In this document: piece by piece, positions 8,601-11,921 of the stretch | Layout: every line of letters begins with the position of its first letter | Position numbering within the stretch: position 1 is the stretch's first letter | NCBI GenBank assembly: GCA_019247135.1 | Contig: JAFAPL010000516.1 | Coordinates: 1-11,921 of the forward strand | Source of the DNA: Chloroflexota bacterium | Lineage (GTDB): Bacteria > Chloroflexota > UBA6077 > CF-72 | Length of the DNA stretch: 11,921 bases | Direction of reading: 5' to 3' | Translations under genes and position numbers: made by a program | Notes under the pieces: model-generated | What the model was told of the DNA's origin: nothing | The model's input: only the letters and a program-made list of their open reading frames with translations | The model's database searches: none

Positions 8601-8773
8601 ACGGTTGCGGGTTCAGCTATGAGCCAACGGTCGGAGCAGCTGGACATTTCGGGCTGCGCATCATGCGTGAACGCGCTGAATCCATCAATGCGACGTTCCA
8701 GCTCGAGACCAAGCCAGGAGCCGGTACTGTCGTGCAAGTCACCTGGCGTGAAACGGAGGACAGTGCGGCATGA
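5666..8773 (+). CDS. Soluble PAS-(GAF)4 sensor histidine kinase, NarL/HisKA_3 type
   Basis: A 1035-aa two-component kinase. Domains in order: PAS (about 15-130; YRAIFEASSDGLVINDAETG, NPAFCQMHGY, LGVVRDVTEH); a short coiled linker (130-150); four GAF domains ending at the repeated NARL motif (Asn306, 478, 646, 816); a HisKA_3 dimerisation domain with ERQRLARELHDAVTQTLF and phospho-acceptor His840; and a HATPase_c domain (about 935-1027) with the N-box EALNNAVKHA (947-956), SDDGCGF (977-983) and a G-box in GHFGLRIMRER (993-1003). There are no signal peptide or membrane segments, so it senses cytosolic signals. The ligand cannot be told: GAF domains bind many small molecules, and no chromophore or heme motif is evident. 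The stop TGA overlaps the next gene's ATG (ATGA), so kinase and regulator are translationally coupled and very likely cognate. The start at 5666 is favoured by a GGAGG, but 5645 and 5687 remain possible. Confidence 0.93.
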   Translation: MTAGTAGMENVPAEDSSYRAIFEASSDGLVINDAETGVVLAANPAFCQMHGYASMAGLHPRTFIHPSSHHLFQEYVRTVRSGGEFRARAQDVRRDGSVFDVEVLGRAFDYQGQPALLGVVRDVTEHVRAFQKLEELVGVRTREIERRRDVAEALSQLLTVVNSGRTLDEMLSAIVGHAGRLLGSDASAIYLPETNGDATVLRACASSGLDATYVSFKIPVGVSATGRAFEQRRAVAIHDVGAAYPDHPDAGAYAAGYSALLAIPLAVKAEVYGALTLYFRGARQFHEDQVELATAFADQAALAIENARLHASSEQRRQELEALYHADERLYQSLRLDDVLQALVDEAARLLDADKTSVLVWDDERRQRLAVRAAHGFAPEQLTPMSFGPGEGISGQVAALGEPIVVQDVRNDPRVPERVNQVINRDDTIRSLVSMPIKLENEVFGVFNVNSRRYRGFGDDEQRLLLALAQRAAIAIRNARLHEESEERRQDLEVLYHADQALHRSLRLEEVLDALIELPVAIGQAEMVSLLLWDEEQARFVVGGVRGLSQEILQESFTLSETRIARHRTSDIVEVEDVATDPRISDRLRATVTREGVRAWISSPLRIAGHLFGSFSFGYGHVHHFTQREKRLLVALAQRAALAIQNARLHEQSESRRHELAALYEADEMMHRSLRLHDVLNALVDAAIGLLRADAAGVWGVDSRSGGVVPLAARGLSSEYLAATVTLNDDADVLAFWWSLGRFAVDDLSTDPRVPPSQRELLEREGYRSLLTTQIHVGQEAFGSFTVGRRTPHTFTEQEQRLLNALAQRAGLAIQNARLYEQAQQAATLEERQRLARELHDAVTQTLFSAALIAEVLPELWDLDAEEGRQRLAELRRLTRGALAEMRTLLLELRPGALAELALSDLLRQLAEAIAGRARLEVRASVHGQPRGVPSEVHIVLYRLAQEALNNAVKHAQAHNVDLELSYLEDGVALRVSDDGCGFSYEPTVGAAGHFGLRIMRERAESINATFQLETKPGAGTVVQVTWRETEDSAA

Positions 8774-9423
8774 CTTCGGAGAGCGGGGCTGGCGAACGCA
8801 TCCGCGTCGTGATCGTCGACGACCACGAAATGGTCCGCAGTGGGTTGGCGGCTTTCTTACGCGTCATGAAGGATCTCGAGCTCGTGGGCGAAGCGGCTAA
8901 CGGCGAAGAGGCGGTCCGGTTGTGCCAGCAACTCCAGCCAGATGTCGTACTCATGGACATGGTCATGCCAGGTCAGGATGGCGCAACGGCCACCCGAGCG
9001 GTGCGCGAGTGCTGCCCCGTCACACGCGTCATCGCGCTGACCAGCTTTCCGGAGGAGGACCTGGTGCACCGCGCCCTGGAGGCCGGAGCGACCGGCTATC
9101 TGTTGAAGAACGTCGGGGCGTCTGAGCTTGCGCGTGCGATTCGCGCCGCGAAAGCCGGTCAACCCACGCTGGCGCCTGAGGCCACAAAGGCACTGATCCA
9201 GCGCGCGACACGTCCAGCACCACCAGGTCACGACCTCAGCGCTCGTGAGCGGGAAGTACTGCTGTTGATGAAACAGGGTCTGAGCAACCGCGCGATCGCG
9301 GAGCGGTTGATCATCAGCGGTTCAACGGCTGACTTTCACGTGAGCAACATCCTGAGCAAGCTGGGCGTTGGGAGCCGCACCGAGGCCGTCGCGCTGGCGA
9401 TCCAACATCACATCGTCGACTGA
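8770..9423 (+). CDS. LuxR/NarL-family response regulator
   Basis: A 217-aa DNA-binding regulator, the likely partner of the upstream kinase. The receiver domain (about 11-128) has the full phosphorylation set: Asp17 and Asp18 in VVIVDDHE, phospho-acceptor Asp63 in PDVVLMDMVMPG, Thr91 in IALTSF, and Lys113 in YLLKNVGA. The C-terminal GerE/LuxR helix-turn-helix (about 155-215) reads LSAREREVLLLMKQGLSNRA, then IAERLIISGSTADFHVSNIL and SKLGVGSRTEAVALA. The recognition region has STADFHV where most family members have a form of STVKxHV. The ATG shares 4 bp with the kinase stop. It is expected to act as a phosphorylation-dependent transcription factor. Its targets are unknown; the divergent peroxiredoxin promoter and its own operon are candidates by position only. 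Confidence 0.95.
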   Translation: MTSESGAGERIRVVIVDDHEMVRSGLAAFLRVMKDLELVGEAANGEEAVRLCQQLQPDVVLMDMVMPGQDGATATRAVRECCPVTRVIALTSFPEEDLVHRALEAGATGYLLKNVGASELARAIRAAKAGQPTLAPEATKALIQRATRPAPPGHDLSAREREVLLLMKQGLSNRAIAERLIISGSTADFHVSNILSKLGVGSRTEAVALAIQHHIVD

Positions 9424-9426
9424 GGA
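9422..9426 (+). promoter_or_regulatory. Shine-Dalgarno of the free-standing receiver gene
   Basis: GAGGA follows directly from the response regulator's stop codon and lies 10 nt before the ATG at 9437. It favours 9437 over the upstream in-frame start at 9368, which would overlap the regulator by 56 bp. Confidence 0.6.
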
Positions 9427-9436
9427 GCGCTGGCTG

Positions 9437-9823
9437 ATGGCTGATGCACCCGAGCCCCAACGTTCCTGCCACGTCCTGGTCGCCGAAAGCAATCCGGATG
9501 TGCGCGCGGCTCTACGGCTTCTCATGGCCCGTCACCCGGAGCTGCGCGTTGTGGGTGAGGCGCAGAACGTGGACGAATTGCTCCGCGACATGCAGTCGCT
9601 CCAACCGGACATCGTCTTGCTCGATTGCGAGCTGCGCGGCTTTGTTTTTGGCCAGCATTTCGCGCAGTTACGGGGTCGTTGCGCGGTTGTCGCGCTCAGT
9701 ACACACGAGGAGCAGCGGCAACTTGCGCTCGATGCCGGCGCAGCGGCATTTGTCTCGAAAACGGAGTCGCCGGTGCAACTGCTGGCGACTCTGCGGTCGT
9801 TGTTGCTAGCGCAGACTGCGTGA
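9437..9823 (+). CDS. Free-standing response-regulator receiver domain
   Basis: A 128-aa single receiver domain with no output domain. It aligns without gaps to the neighbouring regulator over the first half, from CHVLVAESNP to QPDIVLLDCELRG, and both have their phospho-acceptor Asp at residue 63. Also present are Ser88 (ALSTH) in the Thr/Ser position and Lys108 in FVSKTE. The two metal-binding acidic residues, Asp-Asp in most receivers, are Glu17-Ser18 here, so Mg2+ binding and phosphorylation rate may differ. It is third in the operon, 13 bp after the regulator. Single-domain receivers can act as phosphate sinks, shuttles or protein-binding switches; which applies here is not visible. It may have arisen by duplication of the regulator with loss of the helix-turn-helix. 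Confidence 0.85.
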   Translation: MADAPEPQRSCHVLVAESNPDVRAALRLLMARHPELRVVGEAQNVDELLRDMQSLQPDIVLLDCELRGFVFGQHFAQLRGRCAVVALSTHEEQRQLALDAGAAAFVSKTESPVQLLATLRSLLLAQTA

Positions 9824-9861
9824 GAAATGGCGGGATCTGGGGGGTCAACCCTCACCCCCTG

Positions 9862-9895
9862 CCCCCTCTCCCTGGCCAGGGAGAGGGGGTTTTAT
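9862..9895 (+). terminator. Palindromic rho-independent terminator after the signalling operon
   Basis: Positions 9862-9889 form a perfect 28-nt palindrome (arm CCCCCTCTCCCTGG and its complement), which in RNA gives about 12 G/C-rich pairs with a GGCC loop. It is followed on the plus strand by TTTTAT. The T-tract exists only in the plus direction, so it ends the kinase/regulator/receiver transcript and not ligB. C-rich and G-rich flanks (9849-9859 and 9899-9909) partly mirror each other, which suggests it may be one copy of a dispersed intergenic repeat. That cannot be tested from one window. Confidence 0.75.
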
Positions 9896-9973
9896 CAAGG
9901 GGAGTGGGGCCAAACTCCGGGTAGGGCATTTCTGTGCGGCGCTAGCAGGGCTCGCACGTTGCCGGGGTTCCGT

Positions 9974-11503
9974 TCAGGGCATTTCGCCGCCGAGCGCCTG
10001 CACCATTTGAATGGTGTCGGCCTCGTGCGGGCGTTTGTCTTCGCGATACCGAATCACCCGCGCGAACCGCAGCGCGACTCCGCCCGGGTAGCGCGAGCTG
10101 CGCTGGACTCCGTCGAACGCAATCTCCACCACCAGCTCCGGGCGCACGTACACCGTCCAGTTGTCCCGGTCCCGTTCGAGCTCCAGTAGACGCCGCGTTT
10201 GCCACTGGAGCATGGCGTCCGTTAGGCCTTTGAACGTCTTGCCCAGCATCACGAATTCGCCGCTCTCCGGGTCGCGGGCGCCCAGGTGGAGGTTCGAGAG
10301 CCATCCCCGCCGCCGGCCATGGCCCCATTCGGCGGCCAGGATCACCAGGTCGAACGTGTGCCGTGGCTTGACTTTGATCCAGCCCGTCCCGCGGCGGCCC
10401 GCTTCGTACGGCGATCCGAGCGACTTCACGACGACGCCTTCGTGACCCTGTGCGATCGTTGCGCGCATGAACTCGTCGGCCGCGGTCGCGGCGGCTGTGA
10501 CGATTCTTGGAACCCGTTGCCCCTCCGACACAATGCTGGCCAGGACGGAGTGACGCTCTGAAGCGGGACGATCGAGCACGTCGGTCCCGTCCACGTGGAG
10601 CACGTCAAAAAGAAATGTCGACAGCGGCAGGCGTTCGCGCAAGCCGTTCACGTCGAGTCGACTGCCAAAACGACTTGCGCTGACTTGAAACGGGTATGGC
10701 TGGCCGTCCGCTCGGAGGGCCAGCGTTTCGCCGTCGAGGACCACCACCGCGACGGGTAAGTCGCGTGCCAACTCGACGAGTTCGGGGACACGGTCGGTAA
10801 TGTCGTCCAGTGAACGCGTGAACACGCCCACGTCCTGGCCGCGTCTATGGATCTGGACGCGGGCGCCGTCGAGCTTCCACTCGACCGCCGCCTCGGCTGT
10901 TCGCTCGAGCGCGGCCTGAACGGTGTCGGCCGACTGGGCCAGCATCGGCAGCACCGGTCGGCCGACCTGGAGCTGGAATGCTTTCAGACCGGCGAGGCCC
11001 TCCTCGAGACCTGCTTCGGTCACCGCACCCAGGTCGCCGCGCAGCATTGCCGCGCGCCGCACCTCGGTCAGCGGCACATTCAGCGCCTTCGCGACTGCTT
11101 CTTGCACGACACCTTCGAGCGCGCCCTGGCGCAGCTCGCCAATCACCAGACGCTGCAGAAAGCGCTGCTCGCTCGCGGTGGCCTGGCTGAATAGCGCGTT
11201 CAGCAGCGCGCGTCGCGCGGTCTGGGATGCACTGCCCGACTGCTCGCCGATGCGTTGCAGCGCTTGGTCTGTTTGTCGCAGAGTGAGCGTGGGCTGCGGC
11301 GCGGGCTCGGGCGTGTCGCGCAGGCTGGCGTAGCCCACGCCGATCTGTCGCTGGCGCAGCTGACCCGACAGGAACGCGACGCCAATGGCGGCCTCATCGG
11401 GGTTCAGGCGCCGCAGACAAGCGGCAAGGTGGGCGACTTTTTCGCCGCGCGCGGGGGTGGCGGCGACTTTCTCGGAGGTTTCGACCACCTCGCACAAGAG
11501 CAC
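9974..11503 (-). CDS. ligB: ATP-dependent DNA ligase, LigB type
   Basis: Seals nicks in duplex DNA with ATP through an enzyme-AMP intermediate. The 509-aa length matches mycobacterial/actinobacterial LigB (about 507 aa). The N-terminal DNA-binding domain covers about 1-180 (SGQLRQRQIGVGYASLR at 46-62, RLVIGELRQGALEGVVQEA at 118-136). The nucleotidyltransferase core has motif I VEWKLDGAR with adenylated Lys210, motif III around LDGETL (256-261), motif IV EGVVVK (355-360) and motif V WIKVKP (375-380). The OB-fold follows from about 385 (LGARDPESGEFVMLGKTFKG) and ends with VQRSSRYPGGVALRFARVIRYR. The GTG at 11503 was chosen because VLLCEVVETSEKVAAT lines up with the usual MLL...TS...VAAT N-terminus. 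The frame stays open to 11890, but that extension is palindrome-array DNA overlapping another gene. No Shine-Dalgarno is clear. The gene converges on the signalling operon. A ligase of this kind is an accessory repair enzyme beside the NAD-dependent LigA. Confidence 0.95.
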   Translation of the reverse strand: MLLCEVVETSEKVAATPARGEKVAHLAACLRRLNPDEAAIGVAFLSGQLRQRQIGVGYASLRDTPEPAPQPTLTLRQTDQALQRIGEQSGSASQTARRALLNALFSQATASEQRFLQRLVIGELRQGALEGVVQEAVAKALNVPLTEVRRAAMLRGDLGAVTEAGLEEGLAGLKAFQLQVGRPVLPMLAQSADTVQAALERTAEAAVEWKLDGARVQIHRRGQDVGVFTRSLDDITDRVPELVELARDLPVAVVVLDGETLALRADGQPYPFQVSASRFGSRLDVNGLRERLPLSTFLFDVLHVDGTDVLDRPASERHSVLASIVSEGQRVPRIVTAAATAADEFMRATIAQGHEGVVVKSLGSPYEAGRRGTGWIKVKPRHTFDLVILAAEWGHGRRRGWLSNLHLGARDPESGEFVMLGKTFKGLTDAMLQWQTRRLLELERDRDNWTVYVRPELVVEIAFDGVQRSSRYPGGVALRFARVIRYREDKRPHEADTIQMVQALGGEMP

Positions 11504-11604
11504 CGCCGGATCATATGCGCGCGAGGGGCGCGGCGCAGTGTCTTCTCGCTGGGTGCGACGTGTCGCTAATTCATGCGGGCTGGCGCTCGACCAAGCCAGA
11601 CGAG

Positions 11605-11620
11605 TCAACTTGCAAGTTGA
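11605..11620. promoter_or_regulatory. Palindrome 1 of the array (possible operator)
   Basis: TCAACTTGCAAGTTGA, a perfect 16-bp palindrome. It is the one nearest ligB, 102 bp from the GTG. Size and symmetry suit a dimeric helix-turn-helix repressor such as MarR or TetR types; the binding protein is not identified. Confidence 0.6.
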
Positions 11621-11673
11621 TTGCTCTGGGTCCGAGTGACAGCGCGCGGGCTGGCGATGGTACGTCCAGATTG

Positions 11674-11689
11674 TCAACTTGCAAGTTGA
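11674..11689. promoter_or_regulatory. Palindrome 2 of the array (possible operator)
   Basis: The sequence is identical to palindrome 1, with its centre exactly 69 bp away. Identity is lower in the DNA between the sites, which suggests the palindromes themselves are under selection. Confidence 0.6.
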
Positions 11690-11742
11690 TGCGCTGGCTC
11701 CTCGAGTGACAGCGCGCGGGCTGGCGATAGTACGGCAGATTG

Positions 11743-11758
11743 TCAACTTGCAGGTTGA
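11743..11758. promoter_or_regulatory. Palindrome 3 of the array, one mismatch (possible operator)
   Basis: TCAACTTGCAGGTTGA differs from the other two by a single A-to-G change that breaks one symmetric pair. Its centre is again exactly 69 bp from palindrome 2. It lies 51 bp after the end of the right-edge gene. Confidence 0.55.
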
Positions 11759-11808
11759 TTGCTCTGGCTTGTCAAGCGACAGCCCGCCGGGGTGATCGAA
11801 AAGCTTGC

Positions 11809-11921
11809 TCAGAGCGGCCCGTTGAGCATCGGATCGAGCTCGGGATGCTCGACAAATGCCCGGCGCAGCTCGCGCGTCGACTCTACCCAATCCGCGTCGG
11901 CCGGCAAGAACACACCGCCCG
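11809..11921 (-). CDS. C-terminal end of an unrecognised protein, 5' part outside the window
   Basis: The last 36 codons of a minus-strand gene that enters from the right edge and stops at TGA 11809-11811. The visible sequence, GGVFLPADADWVESTRELRR then AFVEHPELDPMLNGPL, has the composition of a real soluble protein: an amphipathic helix and a hydrophobic/proline end. Codon third positions are GC-rich, like the neighbouring genes. The family is not recognised. It is transcribed in the same direction as ligB but separated by the palindrome array, so ligB probably has its own promoter. Confidence 0.6.
   Translation of the reverse strand, partial: GGVFLPADADWVESTRELRRAFVEHPELDPMLNGPL

Larger units (their letters stand above)
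11575..11758. repeat. Three-unit tandem repeat with 69-bp-spaced palindromes
   Basis: Each unit has GCGGGCTGGCG (11575-11585, 11646-11656, 11716-11726), followed 16-19 nt later by a palindrome. Between the palindromes the units also share GAGTGACAGCGC (11634 and 11704). The third palindrome is followed by TTGCTCTGG, as is the first, so the array may extend weakly to the right. The similarity is strongest between units 2 and 3 and fades at both ends. It resembles an operator array or iterons. It is not CRISPR-like. Confidence 0.85.
11504..11808. other. Non-coding region upstream of ligB
   Basis: 305 bp between the end of the partial right-edge gene and the ligB start. It is dominated by a tandem repeat with three palindromes, listed separately. 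TTGACA overlaps the ligB-side edge of palindromes 2 and 3 when read towards ligB, but no matching -10 hexamer is seen at the right distance. No protein is convincing here: the open frame through it only translates the repeats, with STCKLT recurring. Confidence 0.7.

Noticed and set aside
9827..10189. 120-aa plus-strand open frame over the terminator and the ligB end
   Set aside because: It translates the terminator palindrome and the antisense of the LigB C-terminus; it is not a plausible gene.
11575..11758. CRISPR array
   Set aside because: There are only three units, the repeat is a 16-bp palindrome, and the sequences between repeats are themselves similar instead of unique. No cas genes are in view.
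11670..11760. Promoter formed by TTGACA at the edge of palindromes 2 and 3, read towards ligB
   Set aside because: No -10 hexamer is found 16-18 nt downstream of either TTGACA; the only TA-rich match (TACTAT) is too close.
11504..11890. N-terminal extension of LigB to a start at 11890 (638 aa)
   Set aside because: It would translate the palindrome array (recurring STCKLT) and overlap the end of the right-edge gene. The homologous LigB N-terminus begins at GTG 11503.

Overview
This 11.9-kb window is a GC-rich, gene-dense bacterial chromosome segment. Nothing in it marks phage, plasmid or transposon DNA. The gene set (a GlgE/maltokinase/GlgB glucan pathway, an actinobacterial-type ATP-dependent DNA ligase LigB, a large multi-GAF NarL-type sensor kinase) fits a high-GC soil-type lineage such as Chloroflexota or a relative of Actinomycetota. 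The phylum is an inference and is not proven by the sequence.

Left block (1-5060), alpha-glucan metabolism. On the minus strand, glgE (maltosyltransferase) is followed after 6 bp by mak (maltokinase), which runs off the left edge. On the plus strand, divergent from glgE, lies glgB (branching enzyme). Together they cover the last three steps of the GlgE pathway: maltose is phosphorylated by Mak, polymerised from maltose-1-phosphate by GlgE, and branched by GlgB. Trehalose synthase, which would supply the maltose, is not in view.

Middle block (5085-9823), redox and signalling. A minus-strand peroxiredoxin gene converges on glgB. It is interrupted by one in-frame TGA, exactly where the family has its peroxidatic cysteine, and a well-formed hairpin starts 10 nt after the TGA. 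The best reading is a selenocysteine peroxiredoxin with a bacterial SECIS element, not a broken gene. Divergent from it is a three-gene signalling operon: a soluble PAS-(GAF)4 histidine kinase, a LuxR/NarL response regulator coupled by an ATGA overlap, and a free-standing receiver domain with an altered acidic pocket. The operon ends in a strong palindromic terminator at about 9862-9895.

Right block (9974-11921). On the minus strand is ligB, then a 305-bp non-coding stretch with three 16-bp palindromes whose centres are exactly 69 bp apart, then the last 36 codons of an unrecognised gene that enters from the right edge.

The most notable observations are the selenocysteine peroxiredoxin with its recoding hairpin, and the palindrome array upstream of ligB.
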